Positions 52,250-60,200 of a stretch of 60,200 bases of DNA are shown piece by piece. The notes beneath the pieces were generated by a model. It saw only the letters and a program-made list of their open reading frames with translations, did not search any database and was not told the DNA's origin. This stretch comes from Bacteroidaceae bacterium. Its GTDB lineage: Bacteria > Bacteroidota > Bacteroidia > Bacteroidales > Bacteroidaceae. The first letter of the stretch is position 1; the number at the start of each line of letters is the position of its first letter. Made by a program: the position numbers and the translations under genes. The DNA lies in assembly GCA_017481875.1 (NCBI GenBank), contig JAFUOP010000048.1, forward strand, positions 1 through 60,200, written 5' to 3'.

Positions 52250-53557
52250 TTATGGTGCTTCGCCTTCACGCTCACGTCTCACAATGAGCAGGTTTGTAGC
52301 TGCTTGTTCGTCGCCCATTTCTGCAGCCTTCTCAAACGCTCGTTCTGCTGCGTGCAGGCGATGGCGGCGGTAATCGATTACTCCCTGGAGGTTTATAGCC
52401 CGTGCATCGTTCTTGTATTCTTTTAATAATTGTGCCATTCTGCGGTAGTCCGGGGCAGGGCTATTCATCAGCTCGTTTACAATTTCATTTATTGCAATTG
52501 CAGCACTGTCCGCTTTGTTGTGGTAATAAATTGCGTTCACCGACGTACCGCGTTGCTTGGCAAATGCTACACGTGATAATTCGCGGAATAGTTCTCCATT
52601 ATTGTAGTTGTGAAGTATAATCTCTCGTTTTGTGTTCGAAGGCTCCTTTTGCAGTTGAGAAATAAGGCTGTCGCCACCCGGAATATCAAGCATTGCTATG
52701 TCCTTATAAATAAGTTGCCAATCTCTCCCTCCATTGGCTATCTCAAAAACGGAATCGTGCAGGTGATGATGCTTGCGTATGTGGTCGCGCAGGGCCATAG
52801 CTCTTTTATAGCCGAGTTCTGTATTGTTTTGTTCATTCCCGTCGGGGGAGGTATAGCCCACAAGCTGTACTGCCTCAACCGTAGTACTGCTGTCTGCTAT
52901 AATTCTATTTATTATCGACATAAGCTCTTGAATGGATTGAGAGTTATTCATATAGTTCACATCGAGCAGAGGACTGTTGGTGCGGTATCTTACTATACGT
53001 TTTGCTTCGGGAAGGTTTTTATTACTCTCATCTATCGGTGTATAGTGCTTAATATTTTTCACATAAGGGTGTTCTTGGGCTATGTGGTCGGCAATAGTGA
53101 GCGCAGCATCTACCTTGTGGCAGCTTAGTGGCGGGTTGCCCGGGAGGATAATCTCCATAGTATCCAGGGTAAATGAGATGTCTTTGTTTTCTTTGTTGTA
53201 TTCGCAATAGGTTATTCCCCACAGTGTGTCGCTTGCATACTGTTCGGGCAAGGCTATCACGCATTGGCTGTTCCCGTGATTGTGTAAATTGGGCTGGTAG
53301 CCGTGGCGTTTTACATATTGCTTGGCATATTTTTTACCTTGGAAGTGCTTGGCGGCAGATGTTATGCAGGTGTCGGGGTTGCAGAGATGAGTTATAAGCA
53401 ACATACCATCTTTTGAAGGTATTTTGTCTATCTCATAATCGAGGGTAACATACCAATTACTGTCTTTGTGCTCAATAGAGCAATTCTCCGGTGATATTTG
53501 CGCAGCTATTCTGCCCACAGCCATTAGCACAAAGATAATTGCGAAGATTCGTTTCAT
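52250..53557 (-). CDS. DUF3868/OmpA-like exported protein
   Basis: 435 residues. Signal peptide (KRIFAIIFVLMAVGRIAAQ), an N-terminal beta domain of the DUF3868 kind (about 25-150), then an OmpA-type part (IDESNKNLP ... VQLVGYTSPDGNEQNNTELGYKRAMALRDHI) that usually binds peptidoglycan, and a C-terminal TPR-like segment (AINLQGVIDYRRHRLHAAERAF). Such proteins often accompany fimbrial loci, but no fimbrial genes are near. Confidence 0.8.
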   Translation of the reverse strand: MKRIFAIIFVLMAVGRIAAQISPENCSIEHKDSNWYVTLDYEIDKIPSKDGMLLITHLCNPDTCITSAAKHFQGKKYAKQYVKRHGYQPNLHNHGNSQCVIALPEQYASDTLWGITYCEYNKENKDISFTLDTMEIILPGNPPLSCHKVDAALTIADHIAQEHPYVKNIKHYTPIDESNKNLPEAKRIVRYRTNSPLLDVNYMNNSQSIQELMSIINRIIADSSTTVEAVQLVGYTSPDGNEQNNTELGYKRAMALRDHIRKHHHLHDSVFEIANGGRDWQLIYKDIAMLDIPGGDSLISQLQKEPSNTKREIILHNYNNGELFRELSRVAFAKQRGTSVNAIYYHNKADSAAIAINEIVNELMNSPAPDYRRMAQLLKEYKNDARAINLQGVIDYRRHRLHAAERAFEKAAEMGDEQAATNLLIVRREREGEAP

Positions 53558-53620
53558 AGGGGTTATGGTTTTGGTTATACCACTATAAAACGAAAAAACA
53601 ACTGTTTAGGTTCGCTTTTC

Positions 53621-54340
53621 TTACAACGCGAGCAGAGTGGGGAGCTCCTCGAGTGATTTTATTATAGCCGTGGGGGAGGCATCGGGCATAACAGCCTCTT
53701 CGGCCCAACAAATGTTTTTAAGCCACACCGCCTTGCAACCGAGTGTGCGTGAAGGGTATATGTCTTTGTTGTATGAGTCGCCTATTACCAATATATGCTC
53801 TGCAGGCATATTAAGTGCTTTTACTCCAAGAGCGAACAATGCCGGGTCGGGTTTGCGCAATCCCACAACCGAAGATTCTATGATTTTAGGAAAATATCTG
53901 CTTATCCCGAACTCTTTTAGAACTGTAGGCATATTCCCATAGAAGTTTGTAACCAGCACAAGAGGATAATGTTTAGAGACCTTTTCTATTATATCGAGCG
54001 TGGTTTTCAAAGTCTCTGTTACCTTCCTATAGCACCCGGCAACAATTCCTCTTTCTTGTTCTGTGGTTACTTGGCAGCCATTATTGCGCAACCGGGTTGC
54101 CTGTATTTTTATCTTCTTTTCAAGTAATATGTGGAATGTGTCCTCGGGCTCTATTATAGGGTTCTTGGCAAGTGTACGTTCACCAAAAACATAAGCATCG
54201 CGAAAGAGTTCTTTGCTCGCAGGCACGGCGCAAGCTCTGTACTGCTCCCAAATAACTTCGCCCCAGTGTACTCCGTTGGTGTCTATAGTGCCACCGTAGT
54301 CGAATATTATACCCTTAACAGAATTCATAACCGTCTTCAA
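53621..54340 (-). CDS. HAD-superfamily phosphatase (subclass IA type)
   Basis: 239 residues. Motif I FDYGGTIDTNG (nucleophile Asp), motif II VLVTNFYG, motif III Lys in VGLRKPDP, motif IV VIGDSYNKDI. Overlaps the upstream CDP-alcohol phosphatidyltransferase gene by 26 nt, so tightly coupled. Probably removes phosphate from the lipid or head-group intermediate made by its neighbours; substrate unknown. Confidence 0.88.
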   Translation of the reverse strand: MKTVMNSVKGIIFDYGGTIDTNGVHWGEVIWEQYRACAVPASKELFRDAYVFGERTLAKNPIIEPEDTFHILLEKKIKIQATRLRNNGCQVTTEQERGIVAGCYRKVTETLKTTLDIIEKVSKHYPLVLVTNFYGNMPTVLKEFGISRYFPKIIESSVVGLRKPDPALFALGVKALNMPAEHILVIGDSYNKDIYPSRTLGCKAVWLKNICWAEEAVMPDASPTAIIKSLEELPTLLAL

Positions 54341-55268
54341 TTCTCTTTGTAAGTTCTTTGCAGAGGTTTTCGTGCCTTTTATTCATATATGTGAAAATAA
54401 TCATAAGTATCACAATCTCAAAGAATAGATAGAGGTATAGTTTACCTACAAGCATCGAGAAACAAAGCATTATTGCGCGTGAGTTAAATGTAAGAATGTT
54501 GGTGTACTTCATAAGGGGAAGGCTGCCTTTACGGAATTCTTCGCGCAACTCACGCGGAATGTCTGTTCCATATTTTTTGTGTACGGCAGCTATGAATTGC
54601 TGAAATTTCGGGCTCATTCTTTCTTGGTTTTCCACATATGCTATGTAGAAGGTTAAGAAAAGTTTCCAAAAGAAGTCGGTGCGCCACGATACCAGGGCAT
54701 ACTCCTTACGCTGTATTGCAGAATTATGAAACTCGTTACCGTTTTTTTCATTTATAAAATAGAGGTGTATGTTGCGGTAATAATCGGCCAATTGGCACTG
54801 TGAACCGTGTATCCAGAAACCGCAAAAAGAACAAATTATCCATATTATTACTCCCCATTCGTGTTGCGGTGCAAAGGGAATGGGAGCAAATGTGAGGCGT
54901 ACAGCTATTGCATAATATATGCAGAAGAACCAGCAGTCGCCGGCAAAGCCATCGAGTATGCGCCCCCAACGAGTCTTTTGCCCTGTGATGCGGGCTAGTT
55001 GTCCGTCGGTGCTGTCATAGAGGTTTGCCCACATAAGCAGCAGTATTCCGAGCATATTCCAACGAATGCTTTCTTGGTAGAAACACACTCCCGCAGCTAC
55101 ACCCAAGAATATTGATGCTATAGTTATTACATTGGGGTGAATACCTCTGTTCCTGAAGAATAGTGCACAGTGAAATCCTAATGGGCGGTAGAACCACATA
55201 TCTAAAAACTCTTCCGTGTCTTTAGACTTTATAGATGCTTCGTATATCTCTTTGTCCTCTTCTTTCAT
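54315..55268 (-). CDS. CDP-alcohol phosphatidyltransferase
   Basis: 317 residues, 5-6 membrane helices. Full family motif D-x2-D-G-x2-A-R-x8-G-x3-D-x3-D at LYDSTDGQLARITGQ ... GRILDGFAGD. Transfers a phospho-alcohol from CDP-linked donor to another alcohol, making a phosphodiester such as a phospholipid. Long soluble N-terminal and C-terminal parts compared with PgsA or PssA. Lies 3 nt after the ATP-grasp gene; substrate inferred only from neighbours (CDP-activated by the NTP-transferase). Confidence 0.9.
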   Translation of the reverse strand: MKEEDKEIYEASIKSKDTEEFLDMWFYRPLGFHCALFFRNRGIHPNVITIASIFLGVAAGVCFYQESIRWNMLGILLLMWANLYDSTDGQLARITGQKTRWGRILDGFAGDCWFFCIYYAIAVRLTFAPIPFAPQHEWGVIIWIICSFCGFWIHGSQCQLADYYRNIHLYFINEKNGNEFHNSAIQRKEYALVSWRTDFFWKLFLTFYIAYVENQERMSPKFQQFIAAVHKKYGTDIPRELREEFRKGSLPLMKYTNILTFNSRAIMLCFSMLVGKLYLYLFFEIVILMIIFTYMNKRHENLCKELTKRIEDGYEFC

Positions 55269-55271
55269 CTT

Positions 55272-56072
55272 TTATCTCTTTTCTATTACTAATTTTATTA
55301 TCTCTTTAGCAGCCTCTTGGCGCACTGCGGAGAAACTTGGAAAATCGTTGAAATCTATTATATAAATTTCTCCTTTGGGTGTAATAATGCAATCTCCTCC
55401 ATAAATTTCGAGTCCTATGGCTTTTGCCGCATTAAAAACTGTGTTTTTTAATATTTCCTTGTCAAAAGGGTATCGTTTGGCCACACCATTTACTGTTTCC
55501 CACCCGAATTTCGTTTTTTGAGGGTTGGGGTAGCTATATGTGAAAAAAAAATTCTTTACTCCGTAAAATTTTACAATATCTCCCTCTATGTGTTTGCAAT
55601 ATATGGCACAGCCATTTATATTGGCAACGGCTGTTGCAGCTTCATCGGCGTTTGTAACATATACTACATCTTCCTTTCGTTGCGACCAGCCTTTGCCTTT
55701 TTTCACCCACCCCGGGTATTCAAGCGTGCCGGGTATATTGCAGCCTTGTAGTATATTATACTGTGGTTGCTGAATATTGCTTTCTTGCAGAATTCCCATT
55801 AGACGTGTGCGTGAACAGTTTTCAATAGCCTGCGGGCTGTTTATTACTCTGCAACCATTGGCTTCGGCTTTTTTAAGGCGTTGCAAAGTCTTCTCGCTCC
55901 TCGACATATGGCATATAACGTCGTAGCCACAAAGTTCATCTTCCTCGTTTAAACGAGTAACGTTGTGCCCTATAGCAATGAGCTCTTGTTCAATACAATA
56001 AAGCATCGCGGTGTCGTTCTCCAACATATTGGGGGAGTGGGCCGGGTTACGTGTGATGGTGGCTATTTTCAT
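55272..56072 (-). CDS. ATP-grasp ligase
   Basis: 266 residues. N-terminal Rossmann-like part (KIATITRNPAHSPNMLENDTA), central ATP-binding lid (WVKKGKGWSQRKEDVVYV), and the metal-binding end (GGDCIITPKGEIYIIDFNDFP) with acidic/Asn ligands. Resembles RimK/glutathione-synthetase-like ligases that couple an amine to a carboxylate. 4 nt from the nucleotidyltransferase gene. Could attach an amino acid to the head group; speculative. Confidence 0.82.
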   Translation of the reverse strand: MKIATITRNPAHSPNMLENDTAMLYCIEQELIAIGHNVTRLNEEDELCGYDVICHMSRSEKTLQRLKKAEANGCRVINSPQAIENCSRTRLMGILQESNIQQPQYNILQGCNIPGTLEYPGWVKKGKGWSQRKEDVVYVTNADEAATAVANINGCAIYCKHIEGDIVKFYGVKNFFFTYSYPNPQKTKFGWETVNGVAKRYPFDKEILKNTVFNAAKAIGLEIYGGDCIITPKGEIYIIDFNDFPSFSAVRQEAAKEIIKLVIEKR

Positions 56073-56076
56073 TTTT

Positions 56077-56772
56077 TTATGCTAAAAGAATCTCTGCCTT
56101 TTGAATGTCTGAGGCGTGGTCTATATCTATTATTTTATTAAAAGGGTATGCTTGCAACTTAAGCTCATCGGCTATGAGCATACGCTGGAAGTTGCGCATA
56201 CGGGAGTTGCCCTGCTCTATACACTTTTGCAGAGTGATGAGAGATTTTTGTGTCAGCCCATATATTCCTCCCGATATGTATTTACTGTTAATTTGTCTTG
56301 TGTCGCAGAAGGCTGTAATATTCAATTCTTTGTCTGTTTCCACATATAAAGGCTTTTCGTCGTCTATGTAGTCTGTTACTGCCATAAGCCCGTCGCTTTC
56401 GCTTGCTTTGAATGCAGCAATATATTTTGCAAACTCCTCCTCGCGGAATAGTGTATCTACCGTTGTGAGACAAAATTTTTCATCTCCCTGCAAGTGTGGC
56501 ATAAGTGCATACATGCTATGCATTGAGCTTGGCGTGTCTTTTATCACCAGGTTTATTGGGTAGTTCTTTTGAAGCTCTTGTAGCAGGGACAGTGTCTGTG
56601 GCTGTTGTTCGTTTATAATAATATTTATAGAACTTGCCTCGTAGCGTGTAAATAGTTTTACAAGGCGTTCTATTAATGGAACGCCTTGTATTTTAATCAA
56701 CGGCTTTGGGCTTTTTACCCCCTCTTTAGCAAGGCGTGAGCCTTCACCTGCAGCTATAATTGCATATTTCAT
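56077..56772 (-). CDS. NTP transferase (sugar/alcohol-phosphate cytidylyl- or nucleotidyltransferase)
   Basis: 231 residues, Rossmann-type GT-A fold. Signature AIIAAGEGSRLAKEG ... KPLIKIQG, middle CLTTVDTLF (metal Asp), end FNKIIDIDHASDI. Family of LicC/inositol-phosphate cytidylyltransferases and sugar nucleotidyltransferases. With a CDP-alcohol phosphatidyltransferase in the same operon, CTP is the likely nucleotide. ATGA overlap with pdxA upstream. Confidence 0.85.
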   Translation of the reverse strand: MKYAIIAAGEGSRLAKEGVKSPKPLIKIQGVPLIERLVKLFTRYEASSINIIINEQQPQTLSLLQELQKNYPINLVIKDTPSSMHSMYALMPHLQGDEKFCLTTVDTLFREEEFAKYIAAFKASESDGLMAVTDYIDDEKPLYVETDKELNITAFCDTRQINSKYISGGIYGLTQKSLITLQKCIEQGNSRMRNFQRMLIADELKLQAYPFNKIIDIDHASDIQKAEILLA

Positions 56773-57878
56773 TCTGCCAATTCATTGTCGCTTTGTTGCA
56801 AATTCAAGCGGTTGCTGTCGTCGCGTTTCTCATAATATAACTTGCGCAGAGGGTGGCGGCGTGCGTTGTTGTAGAAATTGCGGTTGCGATAAATATCTAT
56901 AGCGGCATATATTGCTTGGCGGAATGAATTCTCGTCGGCAACACCCTTGCCGGCAATGTCATACGCAACACCGTGTGCAGGTGAGGTGCGTATAATGGGA
57001 AGGCCGGCAGTGAAGTTTATTCCATTATTCATTCCCAGAGCTTTTAATGGTGCAAGTCCTTGGTCGTGGTACATTGCAAGAATAGCATCGAAACGGCAGA
57101 AGTTTCCACTGCCCATAAAACCATCTACCGCAAACGGGCCATAGCAGAATATCTCATTTTCATCGTTCATTTTCTTAATTGACGGAGAGATTATTTCTAT
57201 CTCTTCGCTACCCAATAATCCGTTGTCGCCGGCGTGTGGGTTGAGTGAAAGTACAGCTATTTTGGGCGCATCAATGTTAAAATCCTCTATCAGGCTGCGA
57301 TTGAGAATTGCAATCTTCTCTTCAATAAGTTCCGGTGTTATTGCTGCGGGAACATCACGCAGTGGGAGGTGAGACGTTGCTACCGCTACGCGAATATCGT
57401 CGCTGCATAGCAGCATAAGCGATTTGCACTCCTCTTCGCAGCACTCTTGCAGGTATTCTGTGTGCCCGGGAAAGTGAAACTCCTCATTCTGAATAGTGCT
57501 TTTGTTAATTGGGGCAGTTACAATAACATCAATATTGCCCTCTCTGTAGTCTTTCACAGCCTCTTCCAATGCTTCAAAGGCTGCCCGCCCGGCCTCTTTT
57601 GTTGCATTGCCTAGTTCTATGTGCAAGTCATCGTCGTTGCAATTTATAATATTCAGCTTGCCTTCCTCGGCTTCATTAATATGCTCTATGGCGTTGTAAG
57701 CAACATCTAAGTCGAGTGTCTTGCGGTGGTATGCCGCAGCTTTGGGAGAACCATAAATAACAGGAGTGCATATCTCGAACATTTCCTGTGTGGCAAATGT
57801 CTTTAAAATAACCTCGTAACCTATGCCGTTTATATCACCTTGTGTGATACCGACACGTATCTTGCGTTTGTCGCTCAT
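56769..57878 (-). CDS. pdxA: 4-hydroxythreonine-4-phosphate dehydrogenase
   Basis: 369 residues, normal size. Oxidises 4-phosphohydroxy-L-threonine for pyridoxal phosphate synthesis. Motifs GITQGDINGIGYEVILK, VTAPINKSTI, FPGHTEYL, and metal-binding His in MYHDQGLAPLKALGM and TSPAHGVAYDIAGKG. The C-terminus extends with a polar tail. 14 nt after the DUF4837 gene; overlaps the next gene by 4 nt. Confidence 0.95.
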   Translation of the reverse strand: MSDKRKIRVGITQGDINGIGYEVILKTFATQEMFEICTPVIYGSPKAAAYHRKTLDLDVAYNAIEHINEAEEGKLNIINCNDDDLHIELGNATKEAGRAAFEALEEAVKDYREGNIDVIVTAPINKSTIQNEEFHFPGHTEYLQECCEEECKSLMLLCSDDIRVAVATSHLPLRDVPAAITPELIEEKIAILNRSLIEDFNIDAPKIAVLSLNPHAGDNGLLGSEEIEIISPSIKKMNDENEIFCYGPFAVDGFMGSGNFCRFDAILAMYHDQGLAPLKALGMNNGINFTAGLPIIRTSPAHGVAYDIAGKGVADENSFRQAIYAAIDIYRNRNFYNNARRHPLRKLYYEKRDDSNRLNLQQSDNELAE

Positions 57879-57892
57879 TTCTATTATTTTAT

Positions 57893-58957
57893 TTATTCAT
57901 TATTATCTGCATCGTCAATTACCACTTCGGGTATGTGAACGCTGTTTTCAATATCTTTGTCTGCCGGTAGTTTTAAAGAGAAGAGGGCTGCCTCGAGCTT
58001 GCGTATGAGGTCGCCTTTCTTCTTGTTGGGTGCGTAGAGGAATGTCTCTACCACAATAACGCGGTTGTTCTTCTCATCAACCACCTGGTGTGAAACAAAC
58101 GGGCCACCCATCATATCGTTCTCCATCTGCCACAAACCTTTGGCCACTTGCATATATCTCTGGCGGAACTCTGTGTCAAAAACATCTACAAACATAGTGT
58201 CTGTTGCCATGTAACGGTCGGGGCGGTTGCCGGGAATGTTTATCTTCATCACAGAGTCGCGCTTCTGCATAAAGTTTTCGCGTGAGAAGTTATCGACACT
58301 TGTGTAGGGGTAGCTGTAAACAACATAGTTCTGTATGCTGCTGTTGTTGTTCGAAATGTCCGATGCCCACAAAAAGTCTTTCCCACTCTTTATGCTGCGT
58401 ATGTTCTTGGTTATGAGCATCTCACAGCCGAATTTTTTCTTTATCGAGTCGAGGAAATTCTTGTTGTGGTTCTTTTCCTCCTTCAAATCCTGCAACTCGC
58501 GGTTCATCTCGGCCGATGTAAAGAAGTCGATAATAACCTGAGAGTTCTTTGTAATGTACTCCAGAGCGTCGTCGGCCGAAGGCGACTGTATTGTCATAAT
58601 CATCTGCGGAGCCGCGTATTTGTCTTGGTGGTATTTGAATTTTGTTTGTGTGAATTGGCTCTTGTCTATCTTTACTTCAATAATGTTGCGGAACGATTTA
58701 AGCAGGCGTGTAAAGCCGGCGGGCTCGGTAAACGATACACGGAACGAGCGTTCCGATTGCGGTATTGCAGGTACGTCGCTGTCGAGAACTTCGAACAATG
58801 CTCGGCCTGTGGGGCCTTCCCAAGTGTTCTTGTCGCACACAACGAGTACTTCGTATGCAAGGCCGCTCGACGGGGGTGTAAGCAACGAAGTGTTGCCGTT
58901 GCCACTACAAGCGGCAAAGAGCACGGCTGTAAAAAGTAGGGTGAATAGCTTCTTCAT
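57893..58957 (-). CDS. DUF4837 lipoprotein
   Basis: 354 residues. Lipoprotein signal (KKLFTLLFTAVLFAACSG, Cys about 17). Conserved DUF4837 features: GLAYEVLVVCDKNTWEG, QSERSFRVSFTEPAGF, GPFVSHQVVDEKNNRVIVVE. Bacteroidetes-specific outer-membrane-facing lipoprotein of unknown function, often next to rlmN/pdxA. 17 nt after rlmN. Confidence 0.9.
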   Translation of the reverse strand: MKKLFTLLFTAVLFAACSGNGNTSLLTPPSSGLAYEVLVVCDKNTWEGPTGRALFEVLDSDVPAIPQSERSFRVSFTEPAGFTRLLKSFRNIIEVKIDKSQFTQTKFKYHQDKYAAPQMIMTIQSPSADDALEYITKNSQVIIDFFTSAEMNRELQDLKEEKNHNKNFLDSIKKKFGCEMLITKNIRSIKSGKDFLWASDISNNNSSIQNYVVYSYPYTSVDNFSRENFMQKRDSVMKINIPGNRPDRYMATDTMFVDVFDTEFRQRYMQVAKGLWQMENDMMGGPFVSHQVVDEKNNRVIVVETFLYAPNKKKGDLIRKLEAALFSLKLPADKDIENSVHIPEVVIDDADNNE

Positions 58958-58974
58958 AATATTATCTGTTTTTT

Positions 58975-60024
58975 TTATTTATTCTGTTGCGATTTTTCTT
59001 TTTCGTTCTTCAGTGTCGATAACATTCCGCAGGCTGCAAAAATGTCCTCACCGCGCGATGCTCTTATGGTTGTGAAAAGCCCGTTTTTCGTGAGATAGTC
59101 GCGTAGGTTGGTCATATGCTCGTTATCAACCCCCTCCAATGGCACACCGGGGATTGCGTGGTAGCGTATGAGGTTTATGCGGCAGTCGAGCCCTGCAAGC
59201 AGTTGCAGTAGTTTGCGTGCGTGGAAAGGTGAGTCGTTTATTCCTTTGAATACAATATATTCAAAGGTGAGGCGACGTTGGTGGCTGAAGTCGTACTGCT
59301 TTAGCAACTCCACAATCTCGGTTATAGAGTAACCACGCTCAGCCGGCATTATTTCGCTACGTTTTTCGGGTATGGGGTGGTGCAGGCTTATGGCAATGTG
59401 GTACTCACCTGCGTCGAGCAGGCGTTTAAGCCCCTTGCGCACTCCCACCGAGGAAACCGTCAGGCGGTGAGGGCTCCACCCGAGAGCATAATCGGCCGTT
59501 AGCACCTCAATGGTTTTCAGTATGTTGTCGAGGTTGTCGCACGGCTCACCCATTCCCATAAACACTATGTTGGTGAGTTTGTCGTGTTCGGGCAGTGCAA
59601 AAATCTGGTTCAGTATCTCATTGGCTGTGAGCCCGGCAGTGTATTTCTGCTTGCCTGTCATGCAGAACAGGCAATTCATTTTGCAGCCCACCTGGCAGGA
59701 GACGCATAGCGTGGCACGCTCGCCGTCGGGTATATAAACAGCCTCTACAAAGTGATTGTTTTCTACTGCATAGAGATATTTTACGGTGCCGTCGCAGGAG
59801 CGTGCGGCGTCGGCCGGTGGCTGTTGCCCTACTTCAAAGAGCTGTTGCAGCCTCTCGCGGTTCTTTAGGGATATGTTTGTCATCTCCTCTATGCTGTGCA
59901 CGCGCTTCTTGTAAACCCAGTCGGCAATCTGCTTGGCTGTAAATGCAGGCATACCCGCCTCTTGCACGGCCCCTTTAAGCTCTGCAAGTGTCATACCCAG
60001 CAAATATCTCTTTCCTTCGTTCAT
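58975..60024 (-). CDS. rlmN: Dual-specificity RNA methyltransferase RlmN
   Basis: 349 residues. Radical-SAM enzyme that methylates A2503 of 23S rRNA and A37 of some tRNAs. Cluster motif CKMNCLFC (CxxxCxxC), GMGEP box, SVGVRKGLKRL, and C-terminal catalytic Cys in AACGML preceded by RASRGEDI. First gene of the seven-gene minus-strand operon. Confidence 0.97.
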   Translation of the reverse strand: MNEGKRYLLGMTLAELKGAVQEAGMPAFTAKQIADWVYKKRVHSIEEMTNISLKNRERLQQLFEVGQQPPADAARSCDGTVKYLYAVENNHFVEAVYIPDGERATLCVSCQVGCKMNCLFCMTGKQKYTAGLTANEILNQIFALPEHDKLTNIVFMGMGEPCDNLDNILKTIEVLTADYALGWSPHRLTVSSVGVRKGLKRLLDAGEYHIAISLHHPIPEKRSEIMPAERGYSITEIVELLKQYDFSHQRRLTFEYIVFKGINDSPFHARKLLQLLAGLDCRINLIRYHAIPGVPLEGVDNEHMTNLRDYLTKNGLFTTIRASRGEDIFAACGMLSTLKNEKEKSQQNK

Positions 60025-60046
60025 CGTTTTTCGTCTGTTTCTTCTG

Positions 60047-60054
60047 CAAAAATA
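60047..60054 (-). promoter_or_regulatory. -7 box of the rlmN operon
   Basis: CAAAAATA on the plus strand (TATTTTTG on the minus), 23 nt before the rlmN ATG. No clear -33 at the right distance. The remaining 60055-60200 is AT-rich with no gene seen. Confidence 0.45.
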
Positions 60055-60200
60055 ACGAATATTTCTAAATATACTTAATGTTTATATTAATATTTACGGT
60101 GTGCAATATTTTGTTACTTGGTTTTTGTGTGGTATCTGGTTTTTTATTATTTTCGCATTATTGTAGTGCCATTGTGGCTGCTGCTTGACCTGTAAATTTG

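Overview
The window is a piece of a Bacteroidales chromosome (gut Bacteroides/Prevotella-like) carrying one integrated temperate phage. Evidence for the phylum: promoters of the TTTG / TAnnTTTG type, almost no Shine-Dalgarno sequences, AT-rich intergenic DNA with long hairpin terminators, and families largely confined to this phylum (DUF4837 lipoprotein, DUF3868/OmpA-like protein, PiT phosphate transporters with a PhoU-like tail).

Layout. (1) 1-9169, chromosome, plus strand: two tandem PiT phosphate transporters (the first cut by the window edge), endonuclease IV, a PhoB/PhoR-like two-component pair and a membrane acyltransferase; the last four genes are tightly spaced. (2) 9170-9462, chromosome: 73-bp direct repeats and a hairpin that was probably the terminator of the tRNA-Ser gene before integration. 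(3) 9463-46501, a 37-kb prophage between two copies of a 15-bp core, inserted in the 3' end of tRNA-Ser(TGA). (4) 46488-60200, chromosome: tRNA-Ser, a glycerophosphodiesterase, pyruvate formate-lyase with its activase, a hexapeptide acetyltransferase, two exported proteins, and a seven-gene minus-strand operon (rlmN, DUF4837, pdxA, then NTP-transferase, ATP-grasp, CDP-alcohol phosphatidyltransferase and HAD phosphatase).

The prophage reads left to right: leftward repressor; rightward early operon with a LuxR-type regulator, a small AAA+ ATPase and a CHC2 primase-helicase; accessory genes (HicAB toxin-antitoxin, DnaQ-type exonuclease with BRCT); then the late region, which starts with the tape measure and a distal tail protein, BEFORE the capsid genes. 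A short regulatory-looking module with two unusual repeat arrays (25208-26090) separates this tail block from protease/scaffold, major capsid, tail tube, terminase, portal, connectors and the receptor-binding fibre. Lysis genes follow (holin, GH24 lysozyme, a candidate one-piece spanin), and a tyrosine integrase ends the element. A cargo cassette bounded by terminators sits between terminase and portal.

The prophage looks structurally complete, but the stretch behind the fibre (42804-43655) is a graveyard: the tail end of an older esterase fibre, a PI-PLC with its middle deleted, and a frameshifted membrane protein. The fibre tip seems to have been replaced recently.

Most noteworthy for follow-up: the twin repeat arrays around the gene at 25506, the fibre-tip replacement scar, the autonomous AAA+ protein resembling the ATPase half of the primase-helicase, the packaging/oriT-like GC-rich stretch plus cargo at 33046-34717, and the four-gene cassette at 53621-56772 that looks like an uncharacterised phospholipid head-group pathway. 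All functional calls come from reading the sequence; no database search or composition calculation was run.
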